Shown here in pieces: positions 16,388 to 24,794 of a stretch of 64,000 bases of DNA (position 1 is its first letter; the number at the start of each line of letters is the position of its first letter). The DNA is taken from positions 1-64,000 of the forward strand of contig DAOSEM010000001.1 of the NCBI GenBank assembly GCA_035363115.1. Direction: 5' to 3'. Made by a program: the position numbers and the translations under genes. Origin of the DNA: Syntrophales bacterium (GTDB lineage Bacteria; Desulfobacterota; Syntrophia; Syntrophales; PHBD01). Under the pieces are notes generated by a model. The model saw only the letters and a list, made by a program, of their open reading frames with translations. It was not told the DNA's origin and made no database searches.

Positions 16388-17899
16388 TCAGGCGACGTAA
16401 ACCGTGTCAAACTCGGTGAGAATATCTCGCATCTTCTTTTCCAGTTCGGGGCTGATGACCTGCTTCTCGTCGATTTCCTTCAGGACTTCCGGATACTTGC
16501 TTTCGACGAAGCTCAGCATCTGCGGTTCGTAGTTTTTCAGCTTGTCTACATCGTACTTGTCCAGGAATCCACGAGTGCCGGCAAAGAGGATGGCGACCTG
16601 CATGCCGAGGGACATCGGCTGGAACTGGGGCTGCTTCAGAATTTCCACAAGCCGGACACCGCGGTCGAGCTGGGACTGGGTTGCCTTGTCCAGGTCGCTT
16701 CCGAACTGGGCGAAGGCGGCCAGCTCGCGGTACTGGGCGAGGTCGAGCTTCAGGGTTCCGGCCACCTGCTTCATGGCCTTGACCTGGGCGGCGCCGCCGA
16801 CACGGGACACCGAAAGGCCGACGTTGATGGCCGGGCGGATACCGGAGTAGAAGAGGCTCGGCTCCAGGTAGACCTGGCCGTCGGTAATGGAAATAACGTT
16901 CGTCGGAATGTAGGCGGACACGTCGCCGGCCTGGGTCTCGATGATCGGAAGGGCCGTGAGGGATCCGCTGCCGAGATCCTCGCTGACACGGGCGGCACGC
17001 TCCAGAAGACGCGAGTGGTTGTAGAAGATGTCGCCGGGGTAGGCTTCACGGCCGGGGGGACGCCGCAGGAGCAGGGAGATCTGGCGATAGGCGACCGCCT
17101 GTTTGGAAAGGTCATCGTAGATGATGAGGGCATCCTGTTTGCGGTCCCGGAAATATTCGCCGATGCTGCATCCGGCGTAGGCGGCGATGTACTGCAGCGT
17201 GGCGGGGTCGCTGGCGCAGGCGGAGACGACGCAGGTATAGGCCATGGCACCATACTTGCGCAGGTTTTCCACCACCTGGGCGACGGTCGATTTTTTCTGG
17301 CCGATAGCCACATAAATACACTTCACGCCCGTGTCCTTCTGGCGAAGGATCGCATCCACGCAGATGGCCGTTTTCCCGATCTGGCGGTCGCCGATGACCA
17401 GCTCACGCTGTCCGCGGCCGATGGGGGTCATGGCGTCGACGGCCTTGAGGCCCGTGTACATGGGCTGGTTGACCGGCTGGCGATGGATGACACCGGGGGC
17501 GACCATCTCGATCCGGCGGTACTCCGTCGTTTCGATGGGGCCTTTGCCGTCGATGGGGGCTCCCGTACCGTCGATGACGCGGCCGAGGATGGCCTCGCCG
17601 ACGGGGACCTGGGCGATTTTCCCGGTCCGCTTGACGATGTCCCCTTCCTTGATGTGGGTCACTTCGCCGAGGACGGCCACACCGACATTGTCCCGTTCCA
17701 GGTTCAGCACCATGCCGAGAATTCCGCCGGGGAATTCCAAGAGCTCCATGGCCATGGCGTTCTGTACGCCATATACTCGGGCAATACCGTCTCCCACGGA
17801 GAGGACCGTGCCGGTTTCGCTGATATCCAGCTTCTTCTGGTAGTCCTTGATCTGCTTGGATATAATCTGACTGATTTCTTCTGCTTTGATGCTCTCCAT
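16388..17899 (-). CDS. atpA: F-type ATP synthase alpha subunit
   Basis: This 503-residue, full-length non-catalytic head subunit carries the P-loop GDRQIGKTA (about residues 169-177). The usual Thr in GDRQTGKT is replaced by Ile, while the essential GK-T is kept. The arginine finger is in SVSRVGGAAQVKAMK. The N-terminal part (MESIKAEEISQIISKQIKDY) is the crown-binding segment for delta. It is separated from atpH by only 3 nt. The P-loop change lies at a position that tolerates variation in non-catalytic sites, so I expect normal function. Confidence 0.98.
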   Translation of the reverse strand: MESIKAEEISQIISKQIKDYQKKLDISETGTVLSVGDGIARVYGVQNAMAMELLEFPGGILGMVLNLERDNVGVAVLGEVTHIKEGDIVKRTGKIAQVPVGEAILGRVIDGTGAPIDGKGPIETTEYRRIEMVAPGVIHRQPVNQPMYTGLKAVDAMTPIGRGQRELVIGDRQIGKTAICVDAILRQKDTGVKCIYVAIGQKKSTVAQVVENLRKYGAMAYTCVVSACASDPATLQYIAAYAGCSIGEYFRDRKQDALIIYDDLSKQAVAYRQISLLLRRPPGREAYPGDIFYNHSRLLERAARVSEDLGSGSLTALPIIETQAGDVSAYIPTNVISITDGQVYLEPSLFYSGIRPAINVGLSVSRVGGAAQVKAMKQVAGTLKLDLAQYRELAAFAQFGSDLDKATQSQLDRGVRLVEILKQPQFQPMSLGMQVAILFAGTRGFLDKYDVDKLKNYEPQMLSFVESKYPEVLKEIDEKQVISPELEKKMRDILTEFDTVYVA

Positions 17900-17902
17900 G
17901 CC

Positions 17903-18448
17903 TTATATTTCCTCCCCTAAGAGATTCCTTATGTTGTTCAGCTGTGTCCGGACGCTCCCGTCATAGACCTTATCGCCCACTCGAACCACAAGGCCGGCCA
18001 GAAGGGAGGCATCCTCCGTGATGGTCATGTCCGCCTTCTTCTTTGTGGTCTCCTCCAACTGCTTGAGGAGGCTGGCCTGCTGTTCCGGACTTAGCGGATA
18101 GGCGGTCCGAACGGACACCTGGACCCGCATGAGGACCTTGTCCATCATGTCCCGGTAACTGGCGACGATCTCGTCCAGAAGCCCGATCCGTCCCTTGTCC
18201 ACCAGGAGGCCGAGAAAGTTGGCCGTCAGGGGGGACAGCTCGATCCGCTCGAGCAGATAGTCCATGATCTGCTTTTTCTCGACGTGATTGAAGACGGGAT
18301 TGGCGAAGAATTCCTTGAGATCCTTGCTGGAGACCAGAACGCCGGAGAAGCGGTTCAGATCCTCGTAGAACACTTCATACTTGTTTTCCTCGCCGGCGAG
18401 TTCGAAGAACGCCTTGGCATATCGCTTGGAAATCTCGCTGCCGATCAA
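17903..18448 (-). CDS. atpH: F-type ATP synthase delta subunit
   Basis: This 181-residue protein is typical of OSCP/delta, which clamps the top of the alpha3-beta3 head to the b/b' stalk. The N-terminal helical domain begins EISKRYAKAFFELAGEENKY. The C-terminal signature VRVGDKVYDGSVRTQLNNI contains the conserved D-x-S-x-R element. Its start overlaps the end of the b-subunit gene by 4 nt, implying translational coupling. It is directly followed by atpA. Confidence 0.96.
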   Translation of the reverse strand: MIGSEISKRYAKAFFELAGEENKYEVFYEDLNRFSGVLVSSKDLKEFFANPVFNHVEKKQIMDYLLERIELSPLTANFLGLLVDKGRIGLLDEIVASYRDMMDKVLMRVQVSVRTAYPLSPEQQASLLKQLEETTKKKADMTITEDASLLAGLVVRVGDKVYDGSVRTQLNNIRNLLGEEI

Positions 18449-19059
18449 TGTTTGGTCACCACCTTGTCTAAGTAGTCCCGCACCATTTCATTGTGATCCT
18501 GGGCGGTGATGTTCTTTTTGAGGATCTCCTCGGCCATTTCCACGGCCAGCTGCGCCGCTTCCAGTCGGAGTGCCGCGCTTCCCTTCAGGAATTCCTGCTC
18601 CATCCGGGCTTTCGTGTCTTCCTGAATTTTTTCGGCTGCCTTCTTGGCGTCGGCGACGATCTTTTCCTTTTCCGCCTGTCCCTGGGTCTTGATCATCTCG
18701 GAGATGCCGCTGATTTCGTCGGTCATCTTGGTCAGGCGGGATGAGTATTCCTCATATTTCTTTCGGGCCTCGGCCTTCTGGGCCTCCGTTTCATCGATCT
18801 CCGCCTGGATTCCGGCCCGCCGTCCCACAAAGAACTCCTTGACCTTTTTGGCCAGGAGCCACCAGAGGAGGCCTACGAGGACCGAGAAGTTGATGACCTT
18901 GAACATGAATCCTTTCATGTCCACGCCGCCTTCTTCGCCGTGCTCTCCACCGCCTGCTGCGAGAAGATCGGGTGACCAGGCGAGAATCAGGAGCCCCGCG
19001 AACGCCAGGGCGAGGAAAATTCCATGTGAGCGCATCGTTTCCGTGAACCGAACCTTCAT
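18445..19059 (-). CDS. atpF: F-type ATP synthase b subunit
   Basis: This 204-residue protein is longer than enterobacterial b (about 156) because of an extra hydrophobic N-terminus. Residues 10-32 (IFLALAFAGLLILAWS) look like a signal-type or additional membrane segment. A second helix (about 50-68, KVINFSVLVGLLWWLLAKK) is the normal b anchor. After it runs a long, charged coiled coil to residue 200 that forms the peripheral stalk. It overlaps b' by 1 nt and atpH by 4 nt. Genes for the membrane subunits a and c are not in the window, as in other bacteria with a split atp operon. Confidence 0.93.
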   Translation of the reverse strand: MKVRFTETMRSHGIFLALAFAGLLILAWSPDLLAAGGGEHGEEGGVDMKGFMFKVINFSVLVGLLWWLLAKKVKEFFVGRRAGIQAEIDETEAQKAEARKKYEEYSSRLTKMTDEISGISEMIKTQGQAEKEKIVADAKKAAEKIQEDTKARMEQEFLKGSAALRLEAAQLAVEMAEEILKKNITAQDHNEMVRDYLDKVVTKH

Positions 19060-19487
19060 TACTGGAGACTCCTTCCCAACACTTTCTCAGCGATCTCCAA
19101 GGACAGGCGCTGCGACTGGTTTTTCAGGACGCCCCGGGCCTCTTCGATCTCACGGTTCATTTTTCCCTGGAACTCTTCCATCATTTTCGGAATGACGCCC
19201 CGTACCGCGTCGACGATCTTCCGTGCCTCCTCGGCGCCTTCCTTCACATATTCGGCCTTCTGCTCCATGGCGGCCTGCTTCGCTTTGCGGACGGCCTCCT
19301 CATACTCGGCCATTTTCTTCTCCACCGACTCGTGAAGCGTGCGAACCTCATCCCGGGCGCCGTCAAACTGCTGCTTGCGCTTTTCCATGATCCCGAGAAT
19401 GGGTTTGTAGAGGAGAACGTTCAGGATAAAAATCAGGACGATGAAATTAACCAGCTGGATCCAAAGGGTGTAGTCGATATCAATCAC
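19059..19487 (-). CDS. atpF': F-type ATP synthase b' subunit
   Basis: This 142-residue second b-type subunit has an N-terminal membrane helix, YTLWIQLVNFIVLIFILNVL (residues 6-25), directly followed by LYKPILGIMEKR and a charged coiled coil to the end. Separate b and b' genes form a heterodimeric stalk in photosynthetic and many deltaproteobacterial enzymes. It is the first gene of the operon. Upstream lies a 220-nt leader with a promoter candidate at 19681-19709 and a terminator-like hairpin 24 nt before the start codon. Confidence 0.93.
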   Translation of the reverse strand: MIDIDYTLWIQLVNFIVLIFILNVLLYKPILGIMEKRKQQFDGARDEVRTLHESVEKKMAEYEEAVRKAKQAAMEQKAEYVKEGAEEARKIVDAVRGVIPKMMEEFQGKMNREIEEARGVLKNQSQRLSLEIAEKVLGRSLQ

Positions 19488-19510
19488 GGCGCCTTACCTC
19501 TCTTGTAGCA

Positions 19511-19557
19511 TAAAAAAAGCCGAGTGGAGAAACCTCTGCACCCGGCTACTTTTTTCT
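19511..19557 (-). terminator. Terminator/attenuator hairpin in the atp operon leader
   Basis: Read on the minus strand, a stem of agccgggtg against cactcggct encloses a gaggtttctc inner hairpin. It is followed by a run of seven T and preceded by an A-rich run. It lies after the candidate promoter and about 24 nt before the first atp start codon. It could end bactofilin transcripts or act as an attenuator of the atp operon. Confidence 0.7.
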
Positions 19558-19680
19558 TAACGATCTGGCGAGTCGATAATTTAAAGTAACGATCTCAACA
19601 GGCTTTACCCTGTATGCCATGTCCCCGAATACAATCACCCAACACCCCTGCGTGAAAGCCCATGGTAGTAAAGCGCGGCT

Positions 19681-19709
19681 TTCTAATCATACATGGGATG
19701 GCTTGTCAA
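19681..19709 (-). promoter_or_regulatory. Candidate sigma-70 promoter for the atp operon
   Basis: On the minus strand, TTGACA (19704-19709) is separated by 17 nt from TTAGAA (19681-19686). The -35 box is perfect and the -10 box imperfect. It would give a leader of about 185 nt before the b' gene. No other feature was found between 19488 and 19783 apart from the hairpin. Confidence 0.55.
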
Positions 19710-19783
19710 GCAGTTTTTGCCTTGCATGACCCGCGGTCAGTGTTCCGTCCTCCGGGGTGTATCATCTTGACACAATTGATATT

Positions 19784-20149
19784 TCAGCCGTCGTCCGGGA
19801 GGCTGTCACCGGCCTGTTGCATCTGGCAGTGGCCGGTGAAGAACCCCCCCTCTTCGCAGACAAAAACGGCCGTACGGATATCGCCCCGAAGGCTCCCCGT
19901 CGGAGTGATGTGGATCGATTCCCGCGCTTCGATGGACCCCAGAACGGTACCGCCAATCCGGACCGACGGGGCTTCGATGTCGGCCTCGATCCGTGCCCCC
20001 TCTCCGATTACCAGCAAGCCGTCTCCGGTAATGTTTCCGGACACGTTGCCGTCGACCCGAATGGACCCGTGAAAGGCGAGTTTTCCCTGAAAGGACGAGC
20101 CGTTGCCCAGAAATGCCCGGATTTCATCCGCTTTCTTTTTCCCGAACAT
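19784..20149 (-). CDS. Bactofilin family cytoskeletal protein
   Basis: The protein has 121 residues from the ATG at 20149, preceded by AGGAGGGA. The DUF583 core (residues 18-105) is a right-handed beta-helix with repeats such as KLAFHGSIRVDGNVSGNITG, LLVIGEGARIEADIEAPSVR and HITPTGSLRGDIRT. The N-terminal MFGKKKADE is the short basic/hydrophobic tail often used for membrane attachment. Bactofilins polymerise without nucleotide and help localise wall-synthesis enzymes. It is 65 nt downstream of rodA on the same strand, so it belongs functionally to the cell-shape cluster. Confidence 0.92.
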   Translation of the reverse strand: MFGKKKADEIRAFLGNGSSFQGKLAFHGSIRVDGNVSGNITGDGLLVIGEGARIEADIEAPSVRIGGTVLGSIEARESIHITPTGSLRGDIRTAVFVCEEGGFFTGHCQMQQAGDSLPDDG

Positions 20150-20214
20150 GGTCCCTCCTGCCGATGATATGGAGTCTCCTCCATGGATTGACGGGGGAAT
20201 CTCTCCGGCCGCGG

Positions 20215-21324
20215 TCAGGGCTGGAGGATGTAGCGGCGAACGCTGATATTCAGAAGCAGTCCCACGGCGGTCATCATCACCACCAGGGAGGAGCCCCCGT
20301 AACTGAAGAAGGGAAGGGGTATTCCCACCACGGGGAGGAGTCCCAGTACCATGCCGATGTTGATGAACACCTCCCAGAAGAGAAACATCGCGATCCCGAA
20401 CGCGATCATCATTCCCGTGAAGTCCCGGGCATGGCGCGCGATTTTGACTGCCCAGAGGATCAAGGCCAGGAAGAGCAGCACCAGCACCAGGCCACCCAGG
20501 AAGCCCCACTCCTCGGCGAATACGGAGAAGATGAAGTCCGTCTGCTGTTCCGGAAGGAATTTGAGTTGAGTCTGGGTCCCCTTCAGGAATCCTTTCCCGA
20601 GAAGGCCGCCGGAACCGATGGCGATCATGGACTGGAGGATATGATAGCCCGTTCCCAGCGGATCCTGGTCCGGATTCAGGAACGTCAGGAGACGCTGTTT
20701 CTGGTAGTCTTTCAGAAAAAACCAGGCTGCCGGAAGCAGGGTCAGGAACCCCGCGGCCGCCAGCAGGACGGATTTGAGCCGTACGCCGACAAAAAAGATC
20801 ATCGAGATGAAGATGATCAGGAGCATCAGGGCGGTTCCCAGGTCCGGCTGCTTGAGAATAATAAAAAATGGGAGGAAAACGATCAGGAACGGGACCGCCA
20901 GTTCCCGAAGGCGGTAGGGTCGCGGAAGGCGGTGTTCGTCAAGGTATCGGGCCAGCACCAGGATCAGGGTCAGTTTCATCATCTCCGACGGCTGAAACGA
21001 GAATCCTCCCAGGTTGATCCACCGCTGAGAACCCTTGACGGCGGTGCCGAGAATGAAAACGGCGACCAGAAGCGCAATGGAGATCCCGTAGATGACGTAG
21101 GCATGGCGGGCAATGAACCGGTAGTCCACGGAGAAGGCGATGAACATGGCAAGGACGCCAATGGCCAGCGACTGCATCTGCTTGATATAGAGCGATGTAT
21201 GACGTGCGTCGGCCAGGCTGTAGCCCGTGCTGTAGATGTTCATGAGTCCGATGGCACAGATGATCAGAACCATGCCGAACAGCGTCCAGTCAAAATTGAG
21301 CAGGAGCCGGCGATCGACCTTCAT
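20215..21324 (-). CDS. rodA: Rod-shape SEDS glycosyltransferase RodA
   Basis: This 369-residue SEDS membrane protein has ten predicted hydrophobic helices. Family marks include GSQRWINLGGFSFQPSEMMK, KQPDLGTALMLLIIF with the conserved Asp, and the C-terminal PFFSYGGSSL. RodA polymerises lipid II glycan strands in the elongasome together with PBP2. It overlaps the upstream mrdA by 4 nt, and the SEDS enzyme and its cognate transpeptidase are adjacent as usual. It is more similar to RodA than FtsW by context. Confidence 0.96.
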   Translation of the reverse strand: MKVDRRLLLNFDWTLFGMVLIICAIGLMNIYSTGYSLADARHTSLYIKQMQSLAIGVLAMFIAFSVDYRFIARHAYVIYGISIALLVAVFILGTAVKGSQRWINLGGFSFQPSEMMKLTLILVLARYLDEHRLPRPYRLRELAVPFLIVFLPFFIILKQPDLGTALMLLIIFISMIFFVGVRLKSVLLAAAGFLTLLPAAWFFLKDYQKQRLLTFLNPDQDPLGTGYHILQSMIAIGSGGLLGKGFLKGTQTQLKFLPEQQTDFIFSVFAEEWGFLGGLVLVLLFLALILWAVKIARHARDFTGMMIAFGIAMFLFWEVFINIGMVLGLLPVVGIPLPFFSYGGSSLVVMMTAVGLLLNISVRRYILQP

Positions 21325-23243
21325 GGATCCTCCTTCCGGGCTGGATCCGGCCGGATCGCCGCCAGGGAAGGCTTGACCCGGGGAGGCGTATCCGGACGGG
21401 CGGTCTGTTCCTTTCCGGGCTTGTTTTTCTGCTCGAAATACGCATCGATCACCCTGCGGGCTACAGGAGCGGCTGCCGAGCCGCCGTGTCCGGCGTTCTC
21501 CGCGATAACGGCGACGACGATCTCCGGGTTCTCATGGGGAGCGAAGCAGACAAACAGGGCATGGTCGCGGAATCGGCCGGAGAAGCTTTTGGCCTTCCCG
21601 TCCGAGGCATATCCCACGACCTGGGCTGTGCCCGTCTTCCCGGCCACGTCGGCTTCCTTCCGGCGGAGCGCCCCGCCGGTTCCGCCCGGTTCATTCACGA
21701 CCCCCCACAGGGCATCCCGGAGGAGAAGGCGATTCTTTTCGCTGAGCGGAAGGACGTTTTTTTTCTCCGGCGGAAAGGCCTGGACGACCTTGCCGTCAAT
21801 GGATTCGATCTGGCGGACGACACGGGGACGCCACACGGTACCCCCGTTGGCCAGGGCGCCGTAGGCCAGGGCAAGCTGCAGCGGCGTTGCGGTGTTGTAA
21901 CCCTGGCCGATTGCAATGGAGATGGTTTCTCCCGGTTGCCAGGGGGTCTTGAAGCGGGCGAGCTTCCAGTCCCTCGTCGGGATCGTGCCGCCCTTTTCCC
22001 GCGGCAGGTCAATGCCGGTAATCTCACCAAACCCGAAGGCGCGGGCATAGTGGGCGATCTTGTCGACCCCGAGGAGCTTGCCGAGGTTGTAGAAATAGAC
22101 GTCACAGGACGAGACGATGGCCCGGTGGAGCGATACACGGCCGTGGCCGTGCTTCTGCCAGCAGCGGAACGTCCGGTTTCCCAGGGTGAAGGATCCATTG
22201 CAGTGGAAAGCGGTATCCGGGGTGACAAGTCCCTCCTCGAGGGCTGCCGCGGCGACGACCAGCTTGTACGTGGAACCCGGCGGGTACTGGCCGGAGATGG
22301 CCCGGTTCTCGAGGGGGTGAGCCGGGTCCTGGCTCAGCCTTTTCCAGTCCCTGGCGGAAATCCCTCCCCGAAAGAGGTTCGGATCGAAGGAAGGGGAGCT
22401 GACCAGGGCCAGCACGGCTCCGTCGCGGGGGTCCAGGGCGACCACCGCCCCCGGCTTTCCCTCCAGGGCGTTCCAGGCGGCCTCCTGGAGTACGGAATCG
22501 ACATTCAGGACGACGTTGTGCCCCGCGATGGGCGAGAGCCGGCCCAGGATCCGGACTTCCTTGCCCACCACGTTCACCACCACGTTTTCTGCCCCGTTCG
22601 TTCCTCTGAGAGGGCTGTCCAGGTATCGCTCAACGCCGAATTTGCCGACCATGTCGCCACTGGCGTAGCGCATCCCTTCCCTCTCCAGGTCTTCCGGGCT
22701 GATTTCCCCCATGTACCCGATGAGATGCGCCATCTTTTCCTCCTGGAGATACTGGCGGACCGGCACGACCTCGGAGACCATTCCCGGCAACTCCAGGGCA
22801 TGGGCCTCCACGAGGGCCAGCTTTTCGCGGCTGATGTTTCGTTCGATCCTCAACGGCTCCACGGAGCGGGTCTTCCGGATCTCCAGGATCTCTTCCGGAT
22901 AGGGGAGGGAACGCTCCCTGCAGAGAGCGGCGAAGCGGTGTGTCACATCCCGGACGTTTCCCGCCCGCTGGGGGTGAAACAGAATATCGAAGGCGGCCTG
23001 GTTGTCCACCAGCACCGTGCGGTTTCTGTCGAGGATAACGCCCCGTACGGCCCGGATGGTGCGGTTGCGCAGGCTGTTGCTTTCGGAGCGCTGAAACAGC
23101 TCGCTTCCCTTGATGACCTGAAGGTGCCACATCCGCACCACAAGAACCGAAAGGGCGCAGACGACGATCAGGAGCAGCAGCCGGAACCGTTTATGGAATT
23201 CGGCGGAGTCATGGCCATTGAGCCGGTTGTGCCGACTTGCCAT
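21321..23243 (-). CDS. mrdA: Penicillin-binding protein 2 (elongasome transpeptidase)
   Basis: This 640-residue class B PBP has one N-terminal transmembrane helix (about 21-38). The non-catalytic pedestal domain begins at NRTIRAVRGVILDRN. The transpeptidase domain has SxxK in PPGSTYKLV, SxN-equivalent SSCD, and KTGT in VAGKTGTAQ. The C-terminal tail (about 605-640) is proline-rich and poorly conserved. It cross-links peptidoglycan during side-wall growth with RodA. The start at 23243 overlaps the end of mreD by 35 nt, suggesting tight coupling. Confidence 0.97.
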   Translation of the reverse strand: MASRHNRLNGHDSAEFHKRFRLLLLIVVCALSVLVVRMWHLQVIKGSELFQRSESNSLRNRTIRAVRGVILDRNRTVLVDNQAAFDILFHPQRAGNVRDVTHRFAALCRERSLPYPEEILEIRKTRSVEPLRIERNISREKLALVEAHALELPGMVSEVVPVRQYLQEEKMAHLIGYMGEISPEDLEREGMRYASGDMVGKFGVERYLDSPLRGTNGAENVVVNVVGKEVRILGRLSPIAGHNVVLNVDSVLQEAAWNALEGKPGAVVALDPRDGAVLALVSSPSFDPNLFRGGISARDWKRLSQDPAHPLENRAISGQYPPGSTYKLVVAAAALEEGLVTPDTAFHCNGSFTLGNRTFRCWQKHGHGRVSLHRAIVSSCDVYFYNLGKLLGVDKIAHYARAFGFGEITGIDLPREKGGTIPTRDWKLARFKTPWQPGETISIAIGQGYNTATPLQLALAYGALANGGTVWRPRVVRQIESIDGKVVQAFPPEKKNVLPLSEKNRLLLRDALWGVVNEPGGTGGALRRKEADVAGKTGTAQVVGYASDGKAKSFSGRFRDHALFVCFAPHENPEIVVAVIAENAGHGGSAAAPVARRVIDAYFEQKNKPGKEQTARPDTPPRVKPSLAAIRPDPARKEDP

Positions 23244-23721
23244 TCCCGTATCCCTCCAGTCGGCGGCAGAGTTGGAACAATATCGGGGAGAGCCCGCTGA
23301 GGATGCACGCCTGGGGTAGATAGATCTTCAGTCCCGTAACGAGGACGTTCATTCCATATATTATATAGTAAGCGGAGACAAGGATGATTCCCTCGGCCAG
23401 AACGGACAGGAAGGTGACAAAGACCAGGAAAAAGGTCTTTGTGGAATAGACCCGGGCGGAGACGGAAGAAAGGGTGAAGAAGATGATTCCGTAAGACAGG
23501 ACATAGAGGCCCGGAAAGGGGGCGATCAGGGTGTCCATGAAGTAGCCCATCAGAAACGTCAAAACGGCCCCCCTGCCGGTCTCCATGAACAGAGCCGCAT
23601 AGATCACCCCGATGGTCGTGAGCTCCAGGCTGAGCCGTTCGGCCGTGAAGAGCTCCACGATGGACGTCTGCAGAATGACAAGGCCCAGAGCCAGCGGCGG
23701 AAGGACAAGGTAACGGGTCAT
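23209..23721 (-). CDS. mreD: Rod-shape determining protein MreD
   Basis: This 170-residue, very hydrophobic protein has five to six transmembrane segments and is the right size for MreD. Sequence conservation is low, as in the family. The assignment rests on TMs such as LTTIGVIYAALFMETGRGAVL, the FMDTLIAPFPGLYVLSYG region, and its place between mreC and mrdA. It overlaps mreC by 4 nt. It acts in the inner membrane as part of the MreCD complex of the elongasome. Confidence 0.93.
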   Translation of the reverse strand: MTRYLVLPPLALGLVILQTSIVELFTAERLSLELTTIGVIYAALFMETGRGAVLTFLMGYFMDTLIAPFPGLYVLSYGIIFFTLSSVSARVYSTKTFFLVFVTFLSVLAEGIILVSAYYIIYGMNVLVTGLKIYLPQACILSGLSPILFQLCRRLEGYGNGKSAQPAQWP

Positions 23722-24545
23722 TTCTTCTGTTTGTAGTCCAGAATCAGGACTTCTTCCAGCCGGTTGAAATCCGACGCCGGAGCCATGTCGATCTTCTGGA
23801 AAAGGCTGTCCGCTTTTTTGTCGAAGGCGGTGACCGAGCCCAGGACGAGCCCCTTGGGATAAAGGCCGGACAGGCCGGACGTGAGCAGAACGTCTCCCGC
23901 CTGAACGTCCTCCAGATTGGATATGTATTTCAGGCGGCCGCCTCCGGAGCCGTTGCCCTGGAGAATGCCCTCCGCACGGGTCCTCTGGATCAGGGCGTCG
24001 ATGTTGCTTTTCTCGTCCGTGATCAGGAGCACCTTGGAAATGTTCGGTGACGCCTCGATGACACGTCCCACCACTCCCCTGCTGGAGAGAACGGGTTGCC
24101 CCGGCCGGACGCCACGGGTGGTTCCCCTGTCCAGGAGGATGGTCTTGAAGAGGGTGCCCTGGCTCTTGTCGATGACCCTCGCCGCCATGGCCGGAATCTT
24201 CAATTCCTGCTGCAGGGACAACAGGGCCTGGAGCCGCTGGGCCTCCAGGTACCCTTCCCGGTAGCGGTTCAGTTCCGTGGTCAACTCATCGATTTTTTTC
24301 CCCAGTGCCCGGTTCTCCTGCCGGAGACCGATCAGGTGCAGGTAGTCCGTCCATGTGTCTCGCAGGGAGTGGAAGGATGCCATCAGGGTGGACTGAACGG
24401 GGCCGGTGATCTCCAGGACGGCGATGCGGATCAGGCCCGGACGTTCGGGGTACCGCAGGTGGTAGGAGATCATGGCCAGCGTCAGCAGGAGAAAGACGGC
24501 CAGGATGATCAGGTTCTTTTTTCGTTTCGATGCGCTCATGTCCAT
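23718..24545 (-). CDS. mreC: Rod-shape determining protein MreC
   Basis: Starting at the ATG at 24545 the protein has 275 residues; a second ATG two codons later is equally possible, and an upstream TTG gives 288. After a basic N-terminus (SASKRKKN) comes one transmembrane helix. A coiled coil follows (about 55-105), then the periplasmic beta-barrel part with ILDRGTTRGVRPGQPVLSSRG, VVGRVIEASPNISKVLLITD and VLLTSGLSGLYPKGLVLG. MreC bridges the cytoplasmic MreB filament system and the PBP2/RodA synthase. The 249 nt between this gene and mreB (24546-24794) hold no gene that I can see. Confidence 0.95.
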   Translation of the reverse strand: MDMSASKRKKNLIILAVFLLLTLAMISYHLRYPERPGLIRIAVLEITGPVQSTLMASFHSLRDTWTDYLHLIGLRQENRALGKKIDELTTELNRYREGYLEAQRLQALLSLQQELKIPAMAARVIDKSQGTLFKTILLDRGTTRGVRPGQPVLSSRGVVGRVIEASPNISKVLLITDEKSNIDALIQRTRAEGILQGNGSGGGRLKYISNLEDVQAGDVLLTSGLSGLYPKGLVLGSVTAFDKKADSLFQKIDMAPASDFNRLEEVLILDYKQKK

Positions 24546-24794
24546 CCCACGGTCACGGCGGAATGGAAGTGCCCTGCATCGCAAGAGCCGGTTTGTTCCG
24601 GTCAGGATGCGAAGAACAGATCCCGTCTCGGTTCCGGTGGAAGAGTAAGAAAATACCCTGGAAAGCCGCCTGGTGCCTCCGGCAGGAAGTGATGGCTGCG
24701 TTTTTGATCTTACCCGAAAGCCCGACCGGGACGCGTATCGACTTCAAGAAGGCTCCAACCGTCACGGGACCCTGATTTGCCGGGGAGCCGCTGC

